A stretch of DNA of 64,000 bases from DASXVX01 sp036504075. Lineage in GTDB: Bacteria; Bacillota; Sulfobacillia; Symbiobacteriales; Symbiobacteriaceae. A program made the position numbers and the translations under genes. The DNA lies in the NCBI GenBank assembly GCA_036504075.1, contig DASXVX010000013.1:96255-160254 (forward strand), given 5' to 3'. Position 1 is the stretch's first letter, and every line of letters begins with the position of its first letter. The notes beneath the pieces are model-generated. The model saw only the letters and a program-made list of their open reading frames with translations, was not told where the DNA came from and made no database searches. This document shows, piece by piece, positions 50,077 through 58,254 of this stretch.

Positions 50077-50125
50077 TATCCACAAGTTCATCCACAGGCC
50101 GATGTGGGCAACCGAGTTATCCACA
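50076..50125. promoter_or_regulatory. Cluster of DnaA-box-like sites upstream of nrdR
   Basis: Two perfect DnaA boxes TTATCCACA occur at 50076-50084 and 50117-50125, with TCATCCACA at 50088-50096 and an inverted near-match TGTGGGCAA at 50104-50112. Four sites in 50 bp of leader just before nrdR are not expected by chance in GC-rich DNA. DnaA control of ribonucleotide reductase genes is established in E. coli nrdAB; here it is an inference. Confidence 0.65.
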
Positions 50126-50143
50126 GCTGGGGGAGAGCTAACC

Positions 50144-50596
50144 GTGAAATGCCCATATTGCGGGGCGGAGAGCAAAGTGATTGAATCCCGCCACACCGAT
50201 GAAGACGAGGCCATCCGCCGCCGGCGGGAGTGTATGGTCTGCGGAAAGCGCTTCAATACATTCGAGCGCGTAGAAGTGCCGCCATTGATTGTCGTCAAGA
50301 AGGATGGGCGCCGGGAGGCCTTCGACCGGGCCAAGGTACTCCACGGCGTGCTCAAAGCGTGCGAAAAACGGCCTGTGCCGCTGGCCGATATGGAGCGGCT
50401 GGTGCAGGATGTAGAGCGGGAGCTCCGGTCATCGTTGGCTAACGAGATTCCATCTGCAGAGATTGGAGCAGGCGTCATGGAACGGTTGCGCCATCTCGAT
50501 GGGGTGGCCTACGTCCGGTTCGCCAGCGTCTACCGCGAATTCAAGGACGTAAATGAGTTCCGTGAACAACTGGAGCAGCTCTTAAAGTCCCGCTAG
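50144..50596 (+). CDS. nrdR: Transcriptional repressor NrdR
   Basis: The 150-residue protein has the N-terminal zinc ribbon (MKCPYCG...C-MV-CGKRFNTFERVE) and the ATP-cone: PLIVVKKDGRREAFDRAKVL...YVRFASVYREF. It senses ATP/dATP and represses ribonucleotide reductase genes. It is directly upstream of nrdJ (18 bases), so repressor and enzyme form one operon. GTG 50144 has GGGGGAGAG upstream. NrdR-like boxes precede it. Confidence 0.97.
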   Translation: MKCPYCGAESKVIESRHTDEDEAIRRRRECMVCGKRFNTFERVEVPPLIVVKKDGRREAFDRAKVLHGVLKACEKRPVPLADMERLVQDVERELRSSLANEIPSAEIGAGVMERLRHLDGVAYVRFASVYREFKDVNEFREQLEQLLKSR

Positions 50597-50614
50597 AAAC
50601 AGGGAGGGGCCTAC

Positions 50615-52978
50615 GTGGAACTGACTCACATTTCGACCACCGTACTGGAGAAGCGTTATCTGCGGCAGCGTGAAGACGGGACGCGGGAAACGCCCGCGGA
50701 GATGCTGCATCGGGTAGCCGGGGTGATGGCGTCCGTGGACCGGGACTACGGCGCCGCCGAAGAGGCTGTCGCGGCGACGGAGCAGGCGTTCTACAACCTG
50801 ATGGACCGCCAGGACTTCATGCCGAACAGCCCGACGTTTACCGGGGCAGGGACCTCGCTGGGGCAGCTTTCTGCATGCTTCGTCCTGCCGGTGGCCGATT
50901 CCCTGGGCGACATCTACGAGACGATGAAGCAGGCGGCGCTGATTCACCAGACTGGTGGGGGTACGGGCTTCGCCTTCTCGCGGCTGCGGCCGGCCGGCGA
51001 CAAGGTGCGCTCCAGCCAAGGCGTGGCCAGCGGTCCGGTCTCGTTCTTGCGTGTCTATAACGCCTCGACTGAGGCGATCAAGCAGGGTGGGACCCGGCGG
51101 GGCGCCAACATGGGCATTCTGCGGGTGGACCATCCGGATATCCTGGACTTTATTGGCTCCAAGGAAGACACGACGCAAATTACTAACTTCAATATCTCCG
51201 TGGGCGTCACCGACCGTTTCATGGAGGCGCTGGGCCGCGATGAAGAGTATGAGCTGATGAATCCCCGAACCGGGGCGGTCGACTCCCGGCTGTATGCCCG
51301 CATGGTCTGGGACAAGCTCGCGGACTGCGCCTGGCGGACGGGCGAGCCGGGTGTCGTTTTCATCGACCGGATGAACCGGCGGAACCCGAACAATCACGCC
51401 GAGGTCATCGAGGCGACCAATCCGTGCGGTGAGCAGCCGTTGCCGCCCTTCGGGTCCTGTAACCTGGGCTCCATCAACCTGGCGAATTTCGTTCAGGACG
51501 CTTACACCGGGCAGGCGTGCGTAGACTGGGAGCGGCTGGGCCAGGTGACCCGCATGGCGACCCACTTCCTGGACAATGTCATCGACGCGAACAAGTATCC
51601 GCTGCCGCAGATTGGCGAGAAGGCCCGGCGTGACCGGCGCATCGGCCTCGGCGTGATGGGCTGGGCGGAAATGCTGGTGCAGATGGGCCTGGCCTACGAC
51701 AGCCAGGAGGCAGTGGAACTGGGCAACCAGGTCATGACCCTCATCAAGGCCAAGGCCACCGAGGAATCCAACGCAATGGCCGAAGTCCGGGGGACTTATC
51801 CCGAGTGGAACGGCAGCCAGTGGGATCAGGCCGGAATCAAGGTCCGGAACGCCACCATGACCACCGTAGCGCCTACCGGCACCATCTCGCTGTTCGGGGC
51901 CAAGCCGTTCATGCCTTGCTCGGGCGGCATCGAGCCGAAATTCGCCCTGGTCTTCACCCGCAACCAGGCGGAGGCGATCATGCTGGACGTGGACGGGCAA
52001 TTCGAGGCTGTCGCTCGCACGGAGGGCTGGTACTCCGCAGAACTGATGCAGCGGGTGGCTGAGCACGGCACGGCCCGAGGCGTGGACGGCATTCCGGAGA
52101 AGTGGCAGCAGGTGTTTGCCACCTCCCATGACATCAAGCCGGAGTGGCACGTGCGGATGCAAGCGGCTTTCCAAGGTCGGGACGGCCTGGCGGTGGACAA
52201 GCAGCCGGTGGACGCCGCCGTCTCCAAGACCATCAACTTTGCGAACGAGGCGACTCGGGAGGAAGTGGAGCAGGCCTACGCCCTGGCCTGGGAGCTGGGC
52301 CTGAAGGGCATTACCGTCTACCGGGACGGCAGCCGGGCGTTCCAGGTGCTGACTTCGGGCAACAAGACGGAGGAGAAGCCGGTGGAGGCGCCCGTAGCCA
52401 TCGTCGCTGCCGCCCCGGTCGGGCCTTCCCTGGCGCCGCGGCCGACCGAGGCGATCGGCAAGATGTTCGTCATTCCGACGCATTTCGGCAAGATGACGCT
52501 GGACATTCATATGGACGATGACCTGGAACCGTTTGAGATCATCGTCAACGTGGGCGCTGCCGGCTCTGATCTCATGGCGGATGCCGTGGGCATGGGCATG
52601 CTGGTCTCCAAGATGCTTCGGCTCCGGTCGGACGTACCGGTGCGGGAGCGCATCGAAATCATCATCGACACGCTGAAGAACATCGGCGGATCGGGTTCTT
52701 ACGGGTTCGGTCCCAATCGGGTCACGTCGCTGGCGAGCGCCATTTCCAAGGGGATGCAGCGGTTCCTGGCCTGGAAAGACAGCACGTCTGCCGGGAACGT
52801 GATCCCGCTGGCGGTGGCCGCCCAACTTCCTGAGGCCCACCACCATTCGTCGGTGGCGATGGCGGGCGCCGAAGTGGACAAGCACGTAGATCCCTGCCCG
52901 GAGTGCGGTTCGCATTCGCTGGCGGTGGGTGAGGGCTGCGCTACCTGCCACAACTGTGGCTACTCCAAGTGCAGCTAA
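50615..52978 (+). CDS. nrdJ: Adenosylcobalamin-dependent (class II) ribonucleotide reductase
   Basis: The 787-residue enzyme makes deoxyribonucleotides using vitamin B12. It has FMPNSPTFTGAGTSLGQLSACF with the first redox cysteine, TGGGTGFAFSRLRP, TNFNISVGVT, the active-site stretch ATNPCGEQPLPPFGSCNLGS, and TVAPTGTISLFG. After residue ~600 comes a TSCPD domain and a C-terminal zinc-type tail CPECG...CATCHNCGYSKCS that holds the shuttle cysteines. This layout is the NrdJ form found in many Bacillota. GTG 50615 has GGGAGGGG upstream. An oxygen-independent enzyme suits variable oxygen supply. Confidence 0.97.
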   Translation: MELTHISTTVLEKRYLRQREDGTRETPAEMLHRVAGVMASVDRDYGAAEEAVAATEQAFYNLMDRQDFMPNSPTFTGAGTSLGQLSACFVLPVADSLGDIYETMKQAALIHQTGGGTGFAFSRLRPAGDKVRSSQGVASGPVSFLRVYNASTEAIKQGGTRRGANMGILRVDHPDILDFIGSKEDTTQITNFNISVGVTDRFMEALGRDEEYELMNPRTGAVDSRLYARMVWDKLADCAWRTGEPGVVFIDRMNRRNPNNHAEVIEATNPCGEQPLPPFGSCNLGSINLANFVQDAYTGQACVDWERLGQVTRMATHFLDNVIDANKYPLPQIGEKARRDRRIGLGVMGWAEMLVQMGLAYDSQEAVELGNQVMTLIKAKATEESNAMAEVRGTYPEWNGSQWDQAGIKVRNATMTTVAPTGTISLFGAKPFMPCSGGIEPKFALVFTRNQAEAIMLDVDGQFEAVARTEGWYSAELMQRVAEHGTARGVDGIPEKWQQVFATSHDIKPEWHVRMQAAFQGRDGLAVDKQPVDAAVSKTINFANEATREEVEQAYALAWELGLKGITVYRDGSRAFQVLTSGNKTEEKPVEAPVAIVAAAPVGPSLAPRPTEAIGKMFVIPTHFGKMTLDIHMDDDLEPFEIIVNVGAAGSDLMADAVGMGMLVSKMLRLRSDVPVRERIEIIIDTLKNIGGSGSYGFGPNRVTSLASAISKGMQRFLAWKDSTSAGNVIPLAVAAQLPEAHHHSSVAMAGAEVDKHVDPCPECGSHSLAVGEGCATCHNCGYSKCS

Positions 52979-52997
52979 CAGGGTAGCAACAGCAAAC

Positions 52998-53036
52998 GGG
53001 ACATGCGCTTCGGCGCATGTCCCAACTCGTTTTCCG
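52998..53036 (+). terminator. Terminator of nrdR-nrdJ
   Basis: GGGACATGCGC (52998-53008) pairs with GCGCATGTCCC (53013-53023) over TTCG, followed by AACTCGTTTTC. Confidence 0.82.
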
Positions 53037-53047
53037 CGCTGGGCAGG

Positions 53048-54076
53048 CTATTGGAATACGCCGGCACAACGGGTGCCACAGAAGCGGCAGGTGCCTTCCG
53101 GCGTCAGGTTGCAGGTGGTGAGGCGGAACCCATCCCGGCCGATGAGCGCCCGTCCGCACCCGTGGCAGAGCGTGGTGCTGCCGGTTGGGTCGTAAACGTT
53201 GCCGGTGTACGCGTAGCGGATGCCATTACGCATGGCGATGCTGCGGGCGCGGGCCAGGGTGGCGGCAGGAGTCCGGGGCCGGTCGAGCAGCCGCCAATCG
53301 GGGTGGAAGGCGCTAAAGTGGATGGGTACGTCGGGTCCGAGTTCCTCCGCCACCCAGCGGGTGAGGCCATCCAGTTCCACGTCGGAGTCGTTTTCGCCGG
53401 GAATCAGGAGGGTGGTAATCTCCAGCCAGACATTGGTTTGGTGCCGTATGTAGACCAGGGTATCCAGGATGGGCTGCAGGTGCCCACCGCAGACATCGCG
53501 GTAATAGCGTTCGGTAAAGCCCTTGAGGTCGACATTGGCGGCATCCAAATGGCGGAAAAACTCCGGCCGGGCCTCGTCGGTGATGTAGCCCGCGGTAACG
53601 GCGACGGTCCGGATGCCCAGGGTGTGGCACGCCTCGGCGGTGTCGACTGCATATTCCAGGAAGATGACCGGGTCGTTGTAGGTGAAGGCGACGCCCCGAC
53701 AGCCGTTATCTCGGGCCGCCCGGGCGATCTCATCCGGCTCGGCCTCCTCGGCCAGGGTGGCGTCCTCCCGGGACTTGGTGATCGACCAGTTCTGACAGAA
53801 TTTGCAGGTGAGATTGCAACCGGCTGTGCCGAAAGACAGGATCGATGTACCAGGCAGAAAGTGGTAAAGCGGCTTCTTTTCGATGGGGTCCACGCCGAAG
53901 CCGCTGGAGCGCCCGTAGGCGGTCAGGACCATCTGGCCGCCGGCGTTTTCCCGGACGAAGCAGAGTCCCTGGGCGCCCTCGCCTAATTTGCAGTACCGGG
54001 GACACAGTTCGCACTGAATCCGTTCATCGGGAAGACGGCGCCAGTAGCGGGCCGGCATGTTTCGCTGGGTACTCAT
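53048..54076 (-). CDS. amrS: AmmeMemoRadiSam-type radical SAM protein (AmrS-like)
   Basis: The 342-residue protein has an N-terminal cysteine region (CELCPRYCKLGEG), then the radical SAM motif Cys87-NLT-Cys91-KF-Cys94, FTYNDPVIFLEY, DLKGFTERYYRDVCGG, and a C-terminal zinc-type tail CHGCGRALIGRDGF...CRFCGTRC. This order is that of AmrS/PflA-like proteins of the AmmeMemoRadiSam system. The usual partners (AMMECR1 and Memo domains) are not next to it. ATG 54076 is chosen; GTG 54085 is an in-frame alternative. Confidence 0.88.
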   Translation of the reverse strand: MSTQRNMPARYWRRLPDERIQCELCPRYCKLGEGAQGLCFVRENAGGQMVLTAYGRSSGFGVDPIEKKPLYHFLPGTSILSFGTAGCNLTCKFCQNWSITKSREDATLAEEAEPDEIARAARDNGCRGVAFTYNDPVIFLEYAVDTAEACHTLGIRTVAVTAGYITDEARPEFFRHLDAANVDLKGFTERYYRDVCGGHLQPILDTLVYIRHQTNVWLEITTLLIPGENDSDVELDGLTRWVAEELGPDVPIHFSAFHPDWRLLDRPRTPAATLARARSIAMRNGIRYAYTGNVYDPTGSTTLCHGCGRALIGRDGFRLTTCNLTPEGTCRFCGTRCAGVFQ

Positions 54077-54172
54077 CCAGTTCACCCCGCCTTTGCGTTG
54101 ATAGGAACGGGACCGCCCAATGGAGAATCCCCATTAATCAGTCGCCGAAAATCAAGCCGGGAGTGAAAGCGC

Positions 54173-54979
54173 GTGTACAAGGGGATCTTGATGGACCTCG
54201 ACGCCGCCCTGGGGGAGGACGGCGTTGTCTACCGGCTTCAGCTCGGCAAGCAGTGGATTGCCCTGAATCCGCTGATCGGCAGGCAGGTCCGGCTGGCGTT
54301 TGAAGGCGAGAAGCGTTGCATCCACTGCGACCGCAAGGTTAACAAGCTGTTCAACGGCGGGTACTGCTGGCCCTGCTTTCAGAATCTGGCGCGCAACGAT
54401 CTCTGTCAGGTCAAGCCGTCGCTGTGCCACTACGAGACGTGCCGGGAACAGGCGTGGGGCGACGCCCACTGCATGATTCCAACTTACGTCTACCTCGCCA
54501 AGTCCAGCGACATTAAAGTCGGCATCACCCGCAATGTGCCGGGCCGCTGGATGGACCAGGGCGCCGTGGAGGCAGTGCCGATTGCGCTGGTGCCCACCCG
54601 GAAAATGGCCGGCGACCTGGAACTCTTCCTGACAGACCACATTGCGGACAAGACCAACTGGCGCAAGATGATCAAGGGGGAAGTCACGGCGGAATCCATC
54701 CGCGAAGTGCGGGAGAGAATTCTCGCCCTGATTCCCCCGGACTTCCAGGGGTATATCCTGCCGGACGAGGCGGTGCGTAGCTTTAACTACCCGGTGACGG
54801 GACTGCCCGCGAAGATCGCATCCCACGACCTGGAGAAGGGACCGGCGGCAGGGCGGCTCCTGGGTATCAAGGGGAGCTACCTGATTTTCGACACCGGTGT
54901 GCTGAACGTGCCGAAATTTGCCGGATTTGGCGTCTCCCTGCAGGCGGACGGCCTGGACCGGGAGGCCGCGGCCGGATAG
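54173..54979 (+). CDS. DUF2797-family zinc-binding protein
   Basis: The 268-residue protein contains a cysteine-rich module, C49-IH-C52...C65-WP-C68...C78...C85...C90, followed by YVYLAKSSDIKVGITRNVPG...DQGA and a glutamate-containing helix (GDLELFLTDHI). It ends with YLIFDTGVLNVPKFAGF. This matches DUF2797. The middle part resembles a GIY-YIG-type nuclease core by pattern (YVYLA, KVGIT, R-W, E), which is only an inference. GTG 54173 follows GGGAGTGA. Confidence 0.75.
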   Translation: MYKGILMDLDAALGEDGVVYRLQLGKQWIALNPLIGRQVRLAFEGEKRCIHCDRKVNKLFNGGYCWPCFQNLARNDLCQVKPSLCHYETCREQAWGDAHCMIPTYVYLAKSSDIKVGITRNVPGRWMDQGAVEAVPIALVPTRKMAGDLELFLTDHIADKTNWRKMIKGEVTAESIREVRERILALIPPDFQGYILPDEAVRSFNYPVTGLPAKIASHDLEKGPAAGRLLGIKGSYLIFDTGVLNVPKFAGFGVSLQADGLDREAAAG

Positions 54980-55108
54980 GAATCGGGGCGCCAGGGCCGA
55001 ATCCCACGAATGGTGAACGGTCGCATCATCTAAATAATGGGTCGCCATGTGATGCCTCCCGATTTGTGTTGAGATTGTCACTCGTATGTCATGAACTTGT
55101 AACAGAAA

Positions 55109-55189
55109 GGGGTTATTCTCTAACTGTGTTGACCCCCTCTGTGTGATATACCCTTTCTTTGGCGGCCGTTCTGGCCGCCACCTTTTTTT
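55109..55189 (+). ncRNA. Possible small RNA in the DUF2797-ferredoxin gap
   Basis: A promoter-like pair TTGTCA (55075-55080) and TGTAAC (55098-55103), 17 bp apart, precedes an ~80-base stretch that ends in a textbook terminator. GGGGT (55109-55113) can pair with ACCCC (55132-55136). No convincing reading frame lies in between. The transcript could instead be the long 3' end of the DUF2797 mRNA. The gap is 318 bp and otherwise empty apart from the downstream promoter. Confidence 0.3.
55161..55188 (+). terminator. Strong terminator in the DUF2797-ferredoxin gap
   Basis: GGCGGCC (55161-55167) pairs with GGCCGCC (55173-55179) over GTTCT and is followed by seven T. It is 180 bp after the DUF2797 stop. 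Confidence 0.9.
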
Positions 55190-55239
55190 GCGTATCGAGG
55201 CGCACAATATGGTACGAATGTGCTATGGCTCGAAAACGA

Positions 55240-55268
55240 TTGAGCCAGGTAGACAACTTTCGTATAAT
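55240..55268 (+). promoter_or_regulatory. Promoter of the 2Fe-2S protein gene
   Basis: TTGAGC (55240-55245) and perfect TATAAT (55263-55268) are 17 bp apart, 30 bp before the start codon. Confidence 0.85.
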
Positions 55269-55297
55269 GGCTTTGATGACACAAAGGGGTGATCGGT

Positions 55298-56002
55298 GTG
55301 CCGGAGACCAAGTATAAGACTCAACTCTATCTGGCGGTAACCAGGGGGGATACGGAAGCAGCCGGAAAGACGGCCATCCGTGTATACCAGGATTTTCTCG
55401 GGCGTCTGCGCCACTCGGCGCCATTGGTCAAGTCCCTGCGGCTCGAACTGCAGAAACCTGCGCCGCGAAAGGGGAGTGACGGGGTCTGCGAATGCTGGGC
55501 CGACCTGAAGGCGGTGGTACCGTCGACCCTGACGGCGCTGGGGGCAGACAACGACCTCGACGCGTGGCGGGTCATCGTCAAGCGGGAGTTTAGCATGGCC
55601 CGTCATCTGAACCACGAGCACGTCCACCATACGTCGAGCCGCGTCGAAGTCACACGGGCGGTGCTGCCTGGGGAGGAGTCGCCCGAGGCGCAGAAGGCAC
55701 CGGTGGCGGAGAAGCCCAAGGAGTTGATCGCCGTCAGGGTTGCCCTGAACGGCCAGGAGTACAACGTGCAGGTCCCCAGGGGCGAGAACTTGCTGGACGG
55801 CGTCAACGACAAGGGCGTCGCCGTCAAGTGGGACTGCAAGAGCGGCGTTTGCGATACCTGCAAGATCCAGGTGCTCAAAGGCATGGAGAACCTGAGCCCG
55901 CCCAACGACGCCGAGAACAACATGCTGGGTGACGCCGTTAAGCAGGGCTATCGGCTTTCCTGTCAAGTTACGGCCAATGGCCCCTGCGAAATCAAGCAGT
56001 AA
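55298..56002 (+). CDS. Protein with C-terminal plant-type 2Fe-2S ferredoxin domain
   Basis: The 234-residue protein has two parts. Residues ~140-234 form a plant-type ferredoxin with Cys180, Cys185, Cys188 (C-KSGV-C-DT-C) and Cys222 in YRLSCQ as ligands. Residues 1-115 are a helical, basic domain (LYLAVTRGDTEAAGKTAIRV, HLNHEHVHHTSS with several histidines) that I do not recognise. A Pro/Glu linker joins them. It may be an electron carrier dedicated to an unknown partner. GTG 55298 lies 8 bases after AAAGGGG. Confidence 0.82.
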   Translation: MPETKYKTQLYLAVTRGDTEAAGKTAIRVYQDFLGRLRHSAPLVKSLRLELQKPAPRKGSDGVCECWADLKAVVPSTLTALGADNDLDAWRVIVKREFSMARHLNHEHVHHTSSRVEVTRAVLPGEESPEAQKAPVAEKPKELIAVRVALNGQEYNVQVPRGENLLDGVNDKGVAVKWDCKSGVCDTCKIQVLKGMENLSPPNDAENNMLGDAVKQGYRLSCQVTANGPCEIKQ

Positions 56003-56020
56003 GACCGACCTACTTACACA

Positions 56021-56047
56021 GGCGGCTCCAGTCGGAGCCGCCCTTGT
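56021..56047 (+). terminator. Terminator after the 2Fe-2S protein gene
   Basis: GGCGGCTCC (56021-56029) pairs with GGAGCCGCC (56034-56042), followed by CTTGT. Confidence 0.7.
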
Positions 56048-56072
56048 GATATCCGGCACCCCGGCCTATAAT
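56044..56072 (+). promoter_or_regulatory. Promoter of the MocR-type regulator gene
   Basis: TTGTGA (56044-56049) and perfect TATAAT (56067-56072) are 17 bp apart; the -35 overlaps the end of the preceding terminator. Confidence 0.82.
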
Positions 56073-56104
56073 TGGATGCAACCAAGCATCAAGAGGTGAC
56101 CAGC

Positions 56105-57577
56105 ATGTTCGAATTGGACCGTACCAGTTCGACGCCGCTGTATCAGCAGCTGCGGGACCAGATTCGCCGGCGAGTCCATTCGGGAAGCCTGCCGGCCGGG
56201 ACTCGCCTGCCGCCGGAACGGACGCTGGCGAACACCCTGGGCGTCAACCGGACGACGGTGGTGAATGCATACCGGGAGCTGGCGGCGGAGGGGCTGGTAG
56301 AGGGCCGGGTGGGGCACGGCACCGTCGTCATGCCGCCGCCGACACCGCCCCCCGAAGGTCCGGTGCGGCCCATGCACTGGGCCACCGGGAGCGAGGCGGA
56401 GGACCCGGTGATGGCGGACATCAACGCCATCGCCCGCCGGGCGGGATCGATCTCCTTTGCCCACGGGGAGATGTCGTCCGACCTCTATCCTTCGGATTTG
56501 CTGGGGAATCTTTTCAGCCGGGCGCTCGCCGAGCACCGGGCGCCGCTGGGATACGGGCCGGTAGCGGGGCACTTGCCGCTTCGGGAGTCAATCGCCGCCA
56601 GGATGGGCCTGACCCCCGGGGAGATTCTGATCATGGGCGGGTCGCAGCTGGCGCTCTATCTCATCTCCCGGGTGCTGGTACAGCCGGGGGATACCGTCGT
56701 GGTGGAAGTCCCTTCCTATATCAACACCCTGGGGATTTTTTCCGGCGCCGGAGTCCGGGTGGTGCCCGCACCGGTGGACCGGGACGGGCTGCAGGTGGAC
56801 GGACTCAGCGAGATCTTCCTGCGGTACCGCCCGAAGCTGCTTTTTACCGTGCCGACTTTTCACAACCCCCTGGGTGTCACGATGACGCTGGAGCGGCGGC
56901 GCCAACTTCTGCAACTGGCGGCCCGGCACCAGGTGGGGATCGTGGAAGATGACCCCTACGGCGAACTCCGGTTCGCTGGTGAGCCGGTGCCGTCGCTCAA
57001 GGCGTTGGACCCGGGTGGGTACGTGCTGTACGTCAGCAGCTTCAGCAAGTCGGTGACGCCCGGACTCCGGGTGGCCTGGCTGGCCGCGCCGCCGGCTGTT
57101 GTCGAGCGGATTGCCGCTTCTCGCGGGACGCTGGACTTCCGGGCGGCGCTGTTGAACCAGTGGGTCATGGACGCCTTTCTCCGAGACGGTCTGATGGAGG
57201 CCCGGCTGAACCAACTCCGGCCGGTCTTGCTCCGGCGGCGGGACGTCCTGGTGCACGCGCTCAGGCAGCACATGCCGGTTGGGGTCACATGGCATGTGCC
57301 GCAGGGAGGGTATCACATCTGGTGCACCTTGCCGCGGAGCCTGCGAGCACGGCGGCTGCTGTCGGAGGCGGCTCGGGACGGTGTGGCGTTTATCCCCGGT
57401 GACTACTACGGGCCCGGCGACGACGCACGCCGGGGGCTGCGGCTCAATTTCACGTATCCGCGGGAGCCGGAGATCGCTGAAGGGGTCAAACGGTTAGCTG
57501 CGGCGGTCAGACGAGTACTAAAGGATGAGGCACCTGGGGAGGAGTACCGGTCCGAATTGAGTGGTCCGGTGGTATAG
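56105..57577 (+). CDS. MocR/GntR-type regulator with aminotransferase domain
   Basis: The 490-residue protein joins a GntR winged helix (STPLYQQLRDQIRRRVHSG, LPPERTLANTLGVNRTTVV) to a fold-type I aminotransferase domain (YGPVAGHLPLRESIA, PTFHNPLGVTM, EDDPYGELRF, and the PLP lysine in VSSFSKSVTPGLRVAW). MocR proteins use PLP as a sensor and control genes for vitamin B6, GABA or amino acid metabolism. The target here is unknown. ATG 56105 has AGAGGTGA upstream. Confidence 0.93.
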   Translation: MFELDRTSSTPLYQQLRDQIRRRVHSGSLPAGTRLPPERTLANTLGVNRTTVVNAYRELAAEGLVEGRVGHGTVVMPPPTPPPEGPVRPMHWATGSEAEDPVMADINAIARRAGSISFAHGEMSSDLYPSDLLGNLFSRALAEHRAPLGYGPVAGHLPLRESIAARMGLTPGEILIMGGSQLALYLISRVLVQPGDTVVVEVPSYINTLGIFSGAGVRVVPAPVDRDGLQVDGLSEIFLRYRPKLLFTVPTFHNPLGVTMTLERRRQLLQLAARHQVGIVEDDPYGELRFAGEPVPSLKALDPGGYVLYVSSFSKSVTPGLRVAWLAAPPAVVERIAASRGTLDFRAALLNQWVMDAFLRDGLMEARLNQLRPVLLRRRDVLVHALRQHMPVGVTWHVPQGGYHIWCTLPRSLRARRLLSEAARDGVAFIPGDYYGPGDDARRGLRLNFTYPREPEIAEGVKRLAAAVRRVLKDEAPGEEYRSELSGPVV

Positions 57578-57660
57578 GAGAACGGGCGTGCTCTTTTCGC
57601 AAAGAGGTTTTAGCGTATAATATTCCTTGATTGTCACATCACTCGGGAGGGATGCCGTCG

Positions 57661-58080
57661 ATGCCCCCCAGCGTCGTCATTGCAGGGAGCTACTCAGAGC
57701 CTGACTTTGGTTGCCCGCCGGCATCGCACGAAGAGTACGTCGTTCTGGTCAACATGGGGGACCGCTCGGTGGACATGCGGGGATGGTCCTTGACCAACCG
57801 GAAGCGCGATGACTCTGCCCACCATTATCGCTACCACTTTCCGCGATTCCTCTCAAACGGCGATCCCTGGATTGTGGAGCCGGGTGGCATGATCATTCTG
57901 TACACAGGGCGCGGAACGAACGGCTGCACCGGCTCCGTCGGGGAGGCCCGTCAGTTTCACCTGTTCCAGCACCGCCTGGCCCAAATCTGGCAAGACGCCG
58001 GCGACATGGTCTGCCTCTACGATCGTCACGAACGACTGATTCACTGGTGGGAGTTGCCGGGCGTCCGGCGCCCCGTGTAA
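57661..58080 (+). CDS. Lamin-tail-domain protein
   Basis: The 139-residue product has EEYVVLVNMGDRSVDMRGWSL followed by a beta-rich region, WIVEPGGMIILYTGRG and AGDMVCLYDRHERLI, which is the immunoglobulin-like lamin tail domain often found in secreted bacterial proteins. No signal peptide is visible here, so it may be cytoplasmic or exported unconventionally. ATG 57661 follows GGGAGG at 10 bases. A TATAAT at 57616-57621 is the likely -10. Confidence 0.78.
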   Translation: MPPSVVIAGSYSEPDFGCPPASHEEYVVLVNMGDRSVDMRGWSLTNRKRDDSAHHYRYHFPRFLSNGDPWIVEPGGMIILYTGRGTNGCTGSVGEARQFHLFQHRLAQIWQDAGDMVCLYDRHERLIHWWELPGVRRPV

Positions 58081-58100
58081 ACGAAATACGGTTTAAGCGA

Positions 58101-58127
58101 AGCGAGGGAGCAATTCCTCGCTTTTTG
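58101..58127 (+). terminator. Terminator after the lamin-tail gene
   Basis: AGCGAGG (58101-58107) pairs with CCTCGCT (58116-58122) and is followed by TTTTG and further T-rich sequence. Confidence 0.88.
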
Positions 58128-58254
58128 TTTTTTCTTCGGCGAACGCATAAAATTAGACTCTTGTGCATTGACTTCAAAAGAGGGTAAAATGGGATTAGTT
58201 TCCTGCTTACCCGACAGATGGGGAAGAAGATCATGGACAAGGGGGTCACAAAGG

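Noticed and set aside
50076..50125. Replication origin at the DnaA box cluster
   Set aside because: There is no dnaA or dnaN gene nearby and no AT-rich unwinding region; regulation of nrdR-nrdJ is simpler.
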